Source: Bradyrhizobium niftali
GTDB lineage: Bacteria > Pseudomonadota > Alphaproteobacteria > Rhizobiales > Xanthobacteraceae
Assembly (NCBI RefSeq): GCF_004571025.1
Contig: NZ_SPQT01000001.1
Location: 806,001-870,000, forward strand
DNA length: 64,000 nucleotides
Reading direction: 5' to 3'
Shown: piece by piece, positions 17,276-26,107 of the stretch
Numbering within the stretch: the first letter of the stretch is position 1
Layout: the number at the start of each line of letters is the position of its first letter
Notes under the pieces: generated by a model
Databases searched by the model: none
Told to the model about the DNA's origin: nothing
What the model saw: the letters and a program-made list of their open reading frames with translations, nothing else
Made by a program: the position numbers and the translations under genes

Positions 17276-17296
17276 AACGAAACGTCGTTTCGTTTT
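17274..17296. promoter_or_regulatory. Palindrome, putative IclR operator 1
   Basis: Perfect palindrome with 11-bp arms (AAAACGAAACG and its reverse complement) about a central T, between the IclR gene and the first amidohydrolase. The inner 13 bases, GAAACG-N-CGTTTC, are also present at 22369-22381. The T-rich right arm means it could additionally act as a terminator for the iclR-type gene. Confidence 0.65.
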
Positions 17297-17363
17297 AACT
17301 TGCGGCATCGACCTTCGGGGGCTTATAAGCCTCTCCATAACAACGAAGGCGAGGACGAACGAC

Positions 17364-18317
17364 GTGGCAGCAGCATTGCTCACGCGGAGGACAGTCCTGG
17401 CTGGGCTGGCCGCATCCGCTTTGCCCGGGATTGCGCCGGCGCAAGCGCAGGAAGTGCGCTGGTCGAGCGGGTCAGAGAAGCCGCATTTCGTACCGCCCGC
17501 CGGTGCCACCGATTGCCACTTCCACACCTACGACAAGACCTATCCCATCGCGAAAAGCGCGACACTGCTGCCTGACGACACCTTGCCCGACGATTACCGT
17601 GCTTTGCAACGCCGGATCGGTACAACGCGGGGCGTGATCATCCAGCCTTCTACCTACGGCACCGACAATCGGCTGCAGATCGCGTCACGACAGGCGCTCG
17701 GCGCGGAGAATTTTCGGGTGGTCGCGGTGGTGGCCGAGGACATATCGGAAGCCGAGCTGCGGCGGCTCGACGAACAGGGCGTCCGCGGCGTCCGCTTCAA
17801 TCTCGGTTTTCCCGGCGTGCTGACGGTGAACTCGCTTCCGACGCTTGCGCCGCGGCTTGCCGATCTCGGCTGGCACTGTCAGATCAACATGCGTCCCAAG
17901 CAGATCGAGGACAACGCGGATCTGCTGGCTTCATTGCCTGGGCGGCTGGTGTTTGATCATCTGGCCCAGGTGCCGCAGCCGGCTGGTGTCGAGAGCGCGC
18001 CCTACAAGATCATTCGCGGTTTGCTCGATCGCGGCAAGACCTGGGTGAAGCTGTCCGGTCCCTATGTATCGAGCAAGCAGGGCGCCCCGGACTACGCTGA
18101 CGCAGCTGCCGTTGCAGCAGCCTACGTCAAGGCAGCGCCCGAGCGGCTGGTGTGGGGCAGCGACTGGCCGCATCCTTCCGAGCCGAAGGACCACAAGCCG
18201 GATGACGCGCGCCTGTTCGACCTGTTCGCCCAATGCGCGGGAGACGCCGCCGCATTCAAGCGTATCCTGGTCGATAACCCTGCCGAGTTCTATGGTTTTC
18301 CAAAGGTCGCACCATGA
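17364..18317 (+). CDS. Amidohydrolase-superfamily lactonase/isomerase, Tat signal
   Basis: TIM-barrel hydrolase related to 2-pyrone-4,6-dicarboxylate lactonase (LigI) and galactarolactone isomerase. Visible are DCHFHTYD (metal His pair), the substrate-loop block VIIQPSTYGTDNR, VFDHLAQ and the C-terminal WGSDWPHP with the catalytic Asp. A GTG start is chosen: AGGCGAGGA lies upstream, and it gives an N-terminal twin-arginine signal (LTRRTVLAGLAASALPG) with AQA cleavage, predicting periplasmic location, whereas LigI itself is cytoplasmic. A close paralogue is at 26104-27063. Stop overlaps the next start (ATGA). Confidence 0.85.
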   Translation: MAAALLTRRTVLAGLAASALPGIAPAQAQEVRWSSGSEKPHFVPPAGATDCHFHTYDKTYPIAKSATLLPDDTLPDDYRALQRRIGTTRGVIIQPSTYGTDNRLQIASRQALGAENFRVVAVVAEDISEAELRRLDEQGVRGVRFNLGFPGVLTVNSLPTLAPRLADLGWHCQINMRPKQIEDNADLLASLPGRLVFDHLAQVPQPAGVESAPYKIIRGLLDRGKTWVKLSGPYVSSKQGAPDYADAAAVAAAYVKAAPERLVWGSDWPHPSEPKDHKPDDARLFDLFAQCAGDAAAFKRILVDNPAEFYGFPKVAP

Positions 18318-19237
18318 CGTTCTTCAATCCGCCGCGCCGGATCGAGACCACCATCTTTACGCGGCTTCCGGATCAATTCCGAAAGCCGCGCCGCACCGCC
18401 TGGGCGGATGCCAACCAGGGTGGACGTGAGATCGACTGCTTCCTCGAAGGGCCGTCCTTCGATCGGCAAGGCCGGCTGTACATCACCGACATTCCCTATG
18501 GACGCATCTTCCGTGTCAGCGCCGAGGGCGCATGGGAGCTCGTGTCCGAGTACGATGGATGGCCGAACGGGCTGAAGATTCACCGCGACGGGCGAGTGTT
18601 CATCACCGATTACAAGCGCGGGATCATGCTGCTCGATCCGTCCAGCGGCACCGTGACGCCGTTCCTGGAGACGGCCGCCAGCGAGAGCTTCAAGGGCGTC
18701 AACGATCTGGTCTTCGCGCCGTCGGGTAATCTCTATTTCACCGATCAGGGCCAGACCGGGATGCACGATCCCACGGGCCGGGTCTGGAAACTCACGTCCG
18801 ACGGCCGGCTAACCTGCCTGATCAACACGATCCCGAGTCCGAACGGAATTGTTGTCGATCAGGAGGAGAGTTTTCTGCTCGTCGCGGTGACGCGTGCCAA
18901 CCAGATCTGGCGCGTGCCGCTGCCAGCGAGCGGTCTCACCACAAAGGTCGGCATCTTCTCGCATCTGCATGGCGGTCCAGGCGGTCCCGATGGCTTGGCG
19001 CTGGATAACGGCGGCAACCTCCTGGTCTGTCATACCGGCTTCGGCTCGATATGGCGGCTGTCGCCCGCGGCTGAGCCGCTCGACCGCATCGTCTCCTGTG
19101 CCGGTGTGGGGACGACCAATCTTGCCTTTGGCGGACCGGAACGAAAAAGCCTTTTCATCACCGAAAGCCGTACCGGGACGCTGCTGCGTGCCGAGCTCGA
19201 AACGCCGGGCCTGCCGATATTCTCGCACGCTGATTGA
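18314..19237 (+). CDS. SMP-30/gluconolactonase-family protein
   Basis: Six-bladed beta-propeller lactonase family, 307 residues, no signal peptide. Characteristic blocks are FLEGPSFDRQGRLYITDIPYG near residue 50, NDLVFAPSGNLYFTDQG and PNGIVVDQEES (the Asn/Asp calcium ligands), and GGPGGPDGLALDNGGNLLV with the Asp of the active site. Probably opens a sugar-acid or other lactone. Translationally coupled to the upstream amidohydrolase, consistent with consecutive lactone chemistry; it converges on the large FAD oxidase gene, with stop codons directly abutting. Confidence 0.9.
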   Translation: MTFFNPPRRIETTIFTRLPDQFRKPRRTAWADANQGGREIDCFLEGPSFDRQGRLYITDIPYGRIFRVSAEGAWELVSEYDGWPNGLKIHRDGRVFITDYKRGIMLLDPSSGTVTPFLETAASESFKGVNDLVFAPSGNLYFTDQGQTGMHDPTGRVWKLTSDGRLTCLINTIPSPNGIVVDQEESFLLVAVTRANQIWRVPLPASGLTTKVGIFSHLHGGPGGPDGLALDNGGNLLVCHTGFGSIWRLSPAAEPLDRIVSCAGVGTTNLAFGGPERKSLFITESRTGTLLRAELETPGLPIFSHAD

Positions 19238-22200
19238 TCACCTGCCGCGCAGACAGGCCAGCAACGCCTCTGCCGGATGGAGCAGAGGTTGGTCATCCAT
19301 GATCTTGACCTGCGACCGGCAGGAATAGCCAGTGGCAAGCAGGCGACCGCTCCGCGCCCATTTGTTGACCTGCGGTCCCCAGCTCATTCCGTAGATCTGC
19401 TCGGATGTGGCGCGATGCTCGGCCTCGTGGCCATAGGTCCCGGCCATTCCGCAGCATCCCGAAGGCAGGATGCGCAGGTCGGCGCCCGCTGCCGCGAATG
19501 CCGCCTGCCAATTCCGGAGGCTCGGCAAAGCGAGCGATCGCTCAGAGCAGTGCGGCAGCAGCAAATATTCGGCGCCGGCGCCTGTCTTCGGGATGGCATC
19601 GCAGCGACGCGCCAGCCATTCCTGAAGCAGGAACACGGGCGGTGGCCGATCCGCATCAGCCAACATGCCGTATTCCGAGCGGTAGGTCAGTGTCATGGAT
19701 GCATCCACCCCGACCAGTTCGACGCCGGAGGCGGCCAGGTCGCGTAGCATGCCGGAGTTGCGGGATGCCGCGCGGGCGAAGGCGCCGAGAAAGCCGTGAA
19801 CGTGCAGCGGCTTTCCGTTTGGACGGAACGGCGCGATGAAAGGCCTGAAGCCGATCGCCTGGATGAGGTCCAGCACCGCGAGCACGATACGCGGCTCATA
19901 CCAGCTCGTGAAGGCGTCCTGGACCAGCACCACGCTGCGCGCGCGCTGCTCGACCGTGAGTGCCGCCAGTAGTTCGGGCGTTGCGACCGCAATCCCGCGC
20001 GCCGCCAATTCTCGCCCTATCGATACTTGGGCGAATTTCGGGGTGTGCACCAGCCCGATCGCCCGCATCGCCGCGCGGCCCGGCGGGCTGTCGATCGCCA
20101 GATTGTATAGCCACCGCATCTTGCCGAGCGCGGGCAGCATCGACTCTAGCGAGCCGACCAAGTGGTCGCGCAACGGTCGCAGATAGCGGCCGTGGTAGAC
20201 CTCGAGAAACTTCGCGCGGAAGGTCGGCACGTCAACCTTGATCGGGCACTGCCCGCTGCAGGATTTGCAGGCGAGGCATCCATCCATCGCCTCCTTCACC
20301 GCGTGCGAGAAATCCGGCTCGCGAGCCAAGCTGTTGCGCAACTTCGCGGGAAAGTGCCGCCAGGCGGAGCCGCGCCGCAGCACTGCGGCTTCGCTTTCCG
20401 GATCGACGCCGAGTGCAGCCAGTTGCCGCAACCATTCGCGGATGAGCGAGGCGCGGCCCTTCGGCGAATGCCGGCGATCGCGCGTTGCCTTGTAGGAGGG
20501 GCACATCGCTTCGTCCGAATCCCAGGAGAAGCATGCACCATTGCCGTTGCAGTGGAGCGCTTCGTCATACGCTGCACGGACGGACGTGGGGATCGTTCGG
20601 TCGAGCTGGCCGCGCGTGGTCAGCCCGTCGATCGTCAGCAACTGCCCGTCCTCGGGCGCAGCGATCTTCCCGGGGTTGAGCTGGTTTCGAGGGTCGAACG
20701 CAGCCTTGATCGACTGGAGGATCGGGTACAGCGGTCCGAAGAAGCGCGGCGAGAATTCCGAGCGCACGCCCTTGCCGTGCTCGCCCCACAGCAGCCCGCC
20801 ATATTTCCTGGTGATCCGGACGACCTCTTCGGTGATCTCCCGGATAAGCCGCTCCTGGGCGGGGTCCTTCATGTCGATCGCCGGGCGGACGTGCAGCACG
20901 CCGGCATCGACATGGCCAAACATGCCGTAGACCAGCCCGCGCGCGTCGAGCAGCGCGCGGAACTCGGCGATGTAATTGGCCAGGTGCTCGGGAGGCACGG
21001 TGGTGTCCTCCACGAAGGGGATCGGCCGTTTGTCACCTTGCATGTTGCCGAGGAGGCCGACCGATTTCTTGCGCATATTCCAGATCGCGTTCACCTCGGT
21101 CTCACCGCGTGCCACGCTAAATCCGCGACGACCGCGCGATGCGTCGGCTGATACAAGCGCTTCCGTTATCCGATGAACCGGGCTCTCGACCTCCTGCTCG
21201 GTATCGCCGACGAACTCGACAAGGTTCACGCCCATGGCGCGCTGTCCGTCGTCTTCGGGGAAGTACTGCCGGACCGAGTCCCAGACCACATCGTCTTGCG
21301 CGAGGCCCAGCACCCTGGAATCGACGGTTTCGATCGACGCCGCGCCGAACTGGATCAACTCCTGCGCGTCACGCAAGGCCGCATCGAAACTGCCATAGCG
21401 TACGTTGACCAGCGCGCTGTGTTTGGGGATCGGCACCACGTTCAGCTTGGCTTCCGCAATCAGCGCGAGCGTGCCTTCACTGCCGCAGAGGATCGAGTTC
21501 AGGTTGAAGCGGCCGCGATCATCGCGAATGTGAGCGAGGTCGTAGCCGGACAGGCACCGGTTCAGCTTCGGGAAATGGGCTGCGATCAGGTCCGCCTGCT
21601 CGCACTGGATCGCATCGACCAACCTATGTACCGCGCCGACAAGGTCGGTTCGCTGCTGGATTTGCCGCAGCTCCTCGTCTTCGAGCGGGCGCGATGTCCA
21701 GACAGTACCGTCCAGCAACACGGTCGTCAGCTCCAGCACATGGTCGCGCGTCTTGCCGTAGAGGCAGGAACCCTGGCCGCTGGCGTCGGTGCTGATCATG
21801 CCGCCGATCGTGGCGCGATTGGAGGTGGAGAGTTCCGGCGGAAAGAACAGGCCGTGTTCGGCCAGCGCGGCATTGAGCTGATCCTTCACCACGCCGGCCT
21901 GCACGCGTACCCAGCGCTCGGCCGGATTTATCTCGAGGATCCCGTTCATGTGGCGCGAGACGTCTACCACGAGACCTTCCGTCAGCGACTGGCCGTTGGT
22001 GCCGGTGCCGCCGCCGCGAGGAGCGAACACGATGTCCTTGAAGCGCGGCTCGGCAACGATGCGGGTGATGCGCACCAGGTCGTCGACACGGCGCGGAAAC
22101 ACCACAAGCTGGGGAAGCAACTGATAGATCGAATTGTCGGTCGCCGAGACGATCCGGTCGCCAAAGGCCGGTGCCAAATCTCCTTCGAATCCGCGCAGCC

Positions 22201-22267
22201 GAAGTTCCGCAGCCAGTTCGCCATGCAGCGGAGCAGGGGCCCGCATGTCGGAAACGCGTGGCAGCAT
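19238..22267 (-). CDS. FAD-linked 2-hydroxyacid dehydrogenase with 4Fe-4S domain (YdiJ-like)
   Basis: 1009-residue two-part enzyme. N-terminal half: PCMH-type FAD domain (APRGGGTGTNGQSLTEGLVVD, GGMISTDASGQGSC) plus FAD-oxidase C domain (MFGHVDAGVLHVRP). C-terminal half: ferredoxin-type CLACKSCSGQCPIKVDVPTF and a CCG-type domain (LPSGCCGMAGTYG), as in glycolate oxidase subunits and E. coli YdiJ, a D-2-hydroxyglutarate dehydrogenase. The ATG at 22267 follows GGGAGGA. Probably oxidises a D-2-hydroxyacid and passes electrons to the respiratory chain. Divergent from the MFS gene across the operator at 22368. Confidence 0.9.
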   Translation of the reverse strand: MLPRVSDMRAPAPLHGELAAELRLRGFEGDLAPAFGDRIVSATDNSIYQLLPQLVVFPRRVDDLVRITRIVAEPRFKDIVFAPRGGGTGTNGQSLTEGLVVDVSRHMNGILEINPAERWVRVQAGVVKDQLNAALAEHGLFFPPELSTSNRATIGGMISTDASGQGSCLYGKTRDHVLELTTVLLDGTVWTSRPLEDEELRQIQQRTDLVGAVHRLVDAIQCEQADLIAAHFPKLNRCLSGYDLAHIRDDRGRFNLNSILCGSEGTLALIAEAKLNVVPIPKHSALVNVRYGSFDAALRDAQELIQFGAASIETVDSRVLGLAQDDVVWDSVRQYFPEDDGQRAMGVNLVEFVGDTEQEVESPVHRITEALVSADASRGRRGFSVARGETEVNAIWNMRKKSVGLLGNMQGDKRPIPFVEDTTVPPEHLANYIAEFRALLDARGLVYGMFGHVDAGVLHVRPAIDMKDPAQERLIREITEEVVRITRKYGGLLWGEHGKGVRSEFSPRFFGPLYPILQSIKAAFDPRNQLNPGKIAAPEDGQLLTIDGLTTRGQLDRTIPTSVRAAYDEALHCNGNGACFSWDSDEAMCPSYKATRDRRHSPKGRASLIREWLRQLAALGVDPESEAAVLRRGSAWRHFPAKLRNSLAREPDFSHAVKEAMDGCLACKSCSGQCPIKVDVPTFRAKFLEVYHGRYLRPLRDHLVGSLESMLPALGKMRWLYNLAIDSPPGRAAMRAIGLVHTPKFAQVSIGRELAARGIAVATPELLAALTVEQRARSVVLVQDAFTSWYEPRIVLAVLDLIQAIGFRPFIAPFRPNGKPLHVHGFLGAFARAASRNSGMLRDLAASGVELVGVDASMTLTYRSEYGMLADADRPPPVFLLQEWLARRCDAIPKTGAGAEYLLLPHCSERSLALPSLRNWQAAFAAAGADLRILPSGCCGMAGTYGHEAEHRATSEQIYGMSWGPQVNKWARSGRLLATGYSCRSQVKIMDDQPLLHPAEALLACLRGR

Positions 22268-22367
22268 CCAGTTCCTCCCGGTTTCTAACTGACGGCCAGC
22301 ACTCCACTTTTTCATGGAAGCGCCTCGGATCGGGCGACGCAAGCGCTCCAGCGCAGCCTTACAAAAA

Positions 22368-22382
22368 TGAAACGACGTTTCA
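22368..22382. promoter_or_regulatory. Palindrome, putative IclR operator 2
   Basis: TGAAACGACGTTTCA, a perfect 15-bp palindrome in the divergent promoter between the FAD oxidase and the first MFS gene. It has the same core as the palindrome at the end of the IclR gene. A degenerate third half-site (GCAACGCCGTTC) follows about 10 bases on. Confidence 0.7.
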
Positions 22383-22456
22383 AAATAAATTGCAACGCCG
22401 TTCTATTTTTGTTAAGGAGCCGCACGGCCGGGGAAACACGGCCCTGGAGGAAACCA

Positions 22457-23821
22457 ATGGCCAGTGTCACCGCCGCGTCAGCCGGCGCGAGCTTCACGCC
22501 CGAGCAGGAGAAGATCCTCTCGAAAGTGCTGTGGCGGATCGTTCCGTTTCTGTTGCTCTGCTACATCGTCGCCTATCTCGACCGGGTGAACGTCGGCATC
22601 GCCAGCCTGACGATGAACGGCGACCTCGGTCTCTCGCCGTCAGCGTTCGGCTGGAGTGCCGGGCTGTTCTTCTTCGGCTATTTCCTGGCGGAAGTGCCGA
22701 GCAACCTCGTCTTGCAGGCGATCGGTGCCCGCAAGTGGATCGCGCGCATCTTGATCACCTGGGGCCTGATCTCGGCGGCGACCGCATTCGTGGTCGGTCC
22801 TGTGAGCTTCGGCGTGATGCGTTTCCTGCTGGGGCTCGGCGAGGCCGGCTTCACGCCGGGCGTATTCCTCTATTTCACCTATTGGTTCCCAGCACGCGTC
22901 CGAGGCAGGGCGACGGCGGCATTTTTGCTCGGCATCCCGATCGCGAACATTGTTGGCGCGCCGATCTCAAGTTCACTGCTCGCCCTTGACGGCCTGGGCG
23001 GCCTGCATGGCTGGCAGTGGCTGCTGATCCTTGAGGGGCTGCCGGCAACGCTGCTTGGCTTCGTGTGCTTCTGCACGCTCACCGACAAGCCAGAGCAGGC
23101 CAAGTGGTTGAGCGAGGAGGAGCGGCGCTGGCTGGTCGAGGTGCTGGCTTCGGAGCGGGCGGCAGTCGCCGCCGAGCACTCATCCCGTCTCAGGGACGCC
23201 TTCATCAATTGGCGCGTCCTTGTCTGCGCCGCCGTCAACTTCTGCGCCATCATCGGTTCTGTCGGCCTCGGCCTGTGGATGCCGCAGATCATCAAGGGCC
23301 TCGGCTTCGGTGTCGTTGCCGTCGGCTTTGTCGCCGCCATCCCCTACGTCTGCGGCGCCATCGCGATGATGCTGTGGGCTCGCCTGTCGGACAAGGGGGG
23401 CGAACGAAGCCGGTTCGTGGCCAGCGCATTGCTCTTGGGCGCGGTGTCGTTGGTGGCCTGCAGCTACGCGACGTCCTCGGCGCTCACCTCGGTTGTCGCG
23501 CTCTGCGGCGCCGTGATCGGCATCATGTGTTACCAGTCCACTTTCTGGCCGATCCCGTCGAGCTTTCTCACCGGCAGCGCTGCCGCCGGCGGCCTGGCGA
23601 TGATCGTCTCTATCGGCAATCTCGGTGGCTTCGTCGGCCCGTATCTCATCGGTGTGATCAAGCAGTCGACCGACAGCTTCTCATGGGCCCTGATCTCGGT
23701 GGCCGCATTTCTCACCTTGGCCGCCATCCTGATCCGGGTGGTTGGCGTCAGCCTGCAACGACAGGCCGGGCCAGCGGACGGCCGCACCGGTCCGGTCGCA
23801 ACCCTCTCGAAAGGAATCTGA
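22457..23821 (+). CDS. MFS transporter, anion:cation symporter (ACS) family
   Basis: Twelve-helix major facilitator of 454 residues. The opening block LLLCYIVAYLDRVNVGIASL with FFFGYFLAEVPSNLVLQ is the mark of ACS carriers for organic anions (tartrate, glucarate, phthalate types). ATG at 22457 with GGAGG six bases upstream; the longer frame has no such site. It starts an operon with the dehydrogenase, a second MFS, an amidohydrolase and the RraA-type aldolase, so it probably imports the acid degraded by them. Confidence 0.92.
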   Translation: MASVTAASAGASFTPEQEKILSKVLWRIVPFLLLCYIVAYLDRVNVGIASLTMNGDLGLSPSAFGWSAGLFFFGYFLAEVPSNLVLQAIGARKWIARILITWGLISAATAFVVGPVSFGVMRFLLGLGEAGFTPGVFLYFTYWFPARVRGRATAAFLLGIPIANIVGAPISSSLLALDGLGGLHGWQWLLILEGLPATLLGFVCFCTLTDKPEQAKWLSEEERRWLVEVLASERAAVAAEHSSRLRDAFINWRVLVCAAVNFCAIIGSVGLGLWMPQIIKGLGFGVVAVGFVAAIPYVCGAIAMMLWARLSDKGGERSRFVASALLLGAVSLVACSYATSSALTSVVALCGAVIGIMCYQSTFWPIPSSFLTGSAAAGGLAMIVSIGNLGGFVGPYLIGVIKQSTDSFSWALISVAAFLTLAAILIRVVGVSLQRQAGPADGRTGPVATLSKGI

Positions 23822-23823
23822 AG

Positions 23824-24738
23824 ATGAGCGACAAACAGCAGTTCCGTCTCGGTCTGGTCGGTTATGGCGAGATCGGCAGCACGCTGGGCAAAGGTCTCCG
23901 CGGCGCCGGCCTGCAGCAGATCTTCTGCTACGACAAGTATGCCTTCGACGGTCCCTACGCCGATCTGATCCAAGACCGCGCCAAGGCGGCTGGCGTCACG
24001 CTGGTCAAGTCCAATCAGGAACTGGCGGATGCAGCCGAACTGATCTTCAGCGTCACGCCCGGCTCCGCGTCGCTCGAAAGCGCGGCTGCGTTTGCACCCG
24101 TGCTCGATGGTCGCCACACCTTCCTCGACTTCGCCTCGGCCACGCCGAAGGTGAAATACGGCGTGGCCGAGCGGCTCGCCAAGACCGGCGCCACGCTCGG
24201 GGACGGCTCCATCATGGGGACGCCGAAGAACGGCTACGCGATGCACATGATGTCGAGCGGTCCCGCGGGACAGCGTGTCGTCGACCTGCTTGTGCCCTGG
24301 GGCATGAGCATCGAATTCGCCGGCCAGAAGCTTGGCACGGCTTCGGGCATCAAGATTCTTCGTTCCGTCCTGATCAAGGGGATCGAGGCGCTGATCGATG
24401 AGACGTTGCTGGCAGCCCGGTCCTATGGGCTGGACGACACCGTGCTGGCTTCTGCTTCGAAGACGCTCACGCGTCCGTTCATGGACACCGTTGAGAGCCT
24501 GACTCCCTCTGGTGTCATCCACGCCAAGCGGCGGACCGAAGAGGTCGAGATGGCCGCCGAGGCGGTCGAGGATGCCGGGATCGAGCCGCTGATGGCGCGC
24601 GCGACGGTGGCGCGGCTGCGCTGGAAGGAGAGCCTCGGCCTGAAGGAGCATTTCAAGGGCGTCGTTCCCGACAACTACAAGGTCGCCATCGACGCGATCG
24701 TGGCCAAGATGCAGGCCGGAGCGAAGGCGGCCGAATAA
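23824..24738 (+). CDS. NAD(P)-dependent oxidoreductase (6-phosphogluconate/hydroxyisobutyrate dehydrogenase type)
   Basis: 304 residues. N-terminal Rossmann fold with GLVGYGEIGSTLGKGL (residues 10-25); ASATPKVKYGVAERL and the substrate-binding DGSIMGTPKNGY follow, and the conserved catalytic-type Lys lies in GIKILRSVLIKGIEAL. The C-terminal helical domain belongs to the DUF1932-like subgroup. Likely a beta-hydroxyacid dehydrogenase acting on an intermediate of the imported acid. ATG two bases after the MFS stop. Confidence 0.87.
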   Translation: MSDKQQFRLGLVGYGEIGSTLGKGLRGAGLQQIFCYDKYAFDGPYADLIQDRAKAAGVTLVKSNQELADAAELIFSVTPGSASLESAAAFAPVLDGRHTFLDFASATPKVKYGVAERLAKTGATLGDGSIMGTPKNGYAMHMMSSGPAGQRVVDLLVPWGMSIEFAGQKLGTASGIKILRSVLIKGIEALIDETLLAARSYGLDDTVLASASKTLTRPFMDTVESLTPSGVIHAKRRTEEVEMAAEAVEDAGIEPLMARATVARLRWKESLGLKEHFKGVVPDNYKVAIDAIVAKMQAGAKAAE

Positions 24739-24784
24739 GGCCAAGCCAACAGAACAACAACAGGAAACCAACAGGGAGAGAGAC

Positions 24785-26107
24785 GTGACGGCCGCTCGAA
24801 CGGAAATTGACCAGTTGGAGAAGGCGACGATGCGCAGGGTCATCCTGCGTCTCGTGCCATTCCTGATGATCTGCTACTTCTTCGCGCTGCTCGATCGCGT
24901 GAACGTCGGCTTCGCTGCATTGCAGATGAACAAGGATCTGGGACTTACGCCCGCGATGTTCGGCTTTGCCGCCAGCCTGTTCTTCGTCTCCTATTTCCTG
25001 GTGGAAGTGCCGAGCAATTTGGCGCTGCAGAAGGTCGGTGCCCGGCGCTGGATCGCGCGCATCATGATCACCTGGGGATTGGTGACCGCGTGCATGGCGT
25101 TTGTCGTTGGGCCGTACTCGCTCTATGCGATGCGATTCATCCTCGGCGCGGCGGAAGCTGGCTTCTTTCCCGGCGCAATCCTCTATCTGACCTATTGGCT
25201 GCCGACGCAGTATCGCGCGCGCATCCTGGCGACGTTCACGGTTTCGATCCCGCTTGCCACCTTTCTGGGCTCGCCGCTTTCGGTCGGTCTGCTTGAACTT
25301 GATGGTGTGCTTGGTCTGCGCGGCTGGCAATGGCTGTTCATCCTGGAAGGGCTGCCAACCGTGCTGCTGGGTCTCGCATGCCTGTTCGTTCTGACGGACA
25401 AGCCGGCACAGGCGTCTTGGTTGACCATGGAGCAGCGGGAATGGCTGGCCGGACGCATGGAGGCAGAGGCCGCCGCGCGCAAACCGGTCGGACATCTCTC
25501 GCTCTGGCAGCTTGCCACCAACAAGTATTTCCTCGTCATGGCCCTGGTCTGCTCCGGCGCCTCCGCCACCGGCAGCGTGCTGTCGGTCTGGCAACCGCAG
25601 TTGTTGAAGTCGTTCGGTCTCTCGAACCTGCAGACCGGCTTTGTCAACGCGATCCCCTACGGCATCGCGACCGTGCTGATGGTCTTGTGGGGGCGTCATT
25701 CGGACAAGACCGGTGAACGCCGCTGGCACACGGCCGTTCCGCTCGTGCTCGCCGCCGGCGGTTTCACTGCATTGGGTATGACAGGAACCGCGGTCGTGCC
25801 GACGATCGTCATGGTCACGTGCTGTCTCGTCGGCGCGTATGCCTTCAAGGGGCCATTCTGGGCGCTTTCGGCAAGCTGGCTTTCGGCGAGCACGCTCGCG
25901 GCCGGCCTCGCCGGGATCAACGCGATTGCCAATCTGATCGGCGGCGGCCTGATGGTGAATGTGGTTGGCGTGGTCAAGGAACAGACGGGCAGCTTCGTGC
26001 TCGGGATGTTGCCGCTTGCACTGCTCTGCGCCGTGGCCGCGGTCTGCGTCCTGGTGCTTGGACGTAGCGCCGCACGCGCGACGGACATGGTGGCGGTGAA
26101 GCCATGA
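24785..26107 (+). CDS. Second MFS transporter, ACS family
   Basis: 440-residue carrier, paralogous to the one at 22457: FALLDRVNVGFAALQMNKDLG and FFVSYFLVEVPSNLALQKVGARRWIARIMITWGL-type blocks match it closely. GTG start with AGGGAGAGA upstream. Two ACS carriers in a single operon suggest two related substrates, or an importer and an exporter. Its stop overlaps the amidohydrolase start (ATGA). Confidence 0.92.
   Translation: MTAARTEIDQLEKATMRRVILRLVPFLMICYFFALLDRVNVGFAALQMNKDLGLTPAMFGFAASLFFVSYFLVEVPSNLALQKVGARRWIARIMITWGLVTACMAFVVGPYSLYAMRFILGAAEAGFFPGAILYLTYWLPTQYRARILATFTVSIPLATFLGSPLSVGLLELDGVLGLRGWQWLFILEGLPTVLLGLACLFVLTDKPAQASWLTMEQREWLAGRMEAEAAARKPVGHLSLWQLATNKYFLVMALVCSGASATGSVLSVWQPQLLKSFGLSNLQTGFVNAIPYGIATVLMVLWGRHSDKTGERRWHTAVPLVLAAGGFTALGMTGTAVVPTIVMVTCCLVGAYAFKGPFWALSASWLSASTLAAGLAGINAIANLIGGGLMVNVVGVVKEQTGSFVLGMLPLALLCAVAAVCVLVLGRSAARATDMVAVKP

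Noticed and set aside
20162..22288. Two long forward open frames opposite the FAD oxidase
   Set aside because: The reverse-strand frame carries FAD and 4Fe-4S motifs; these are mirror frames.
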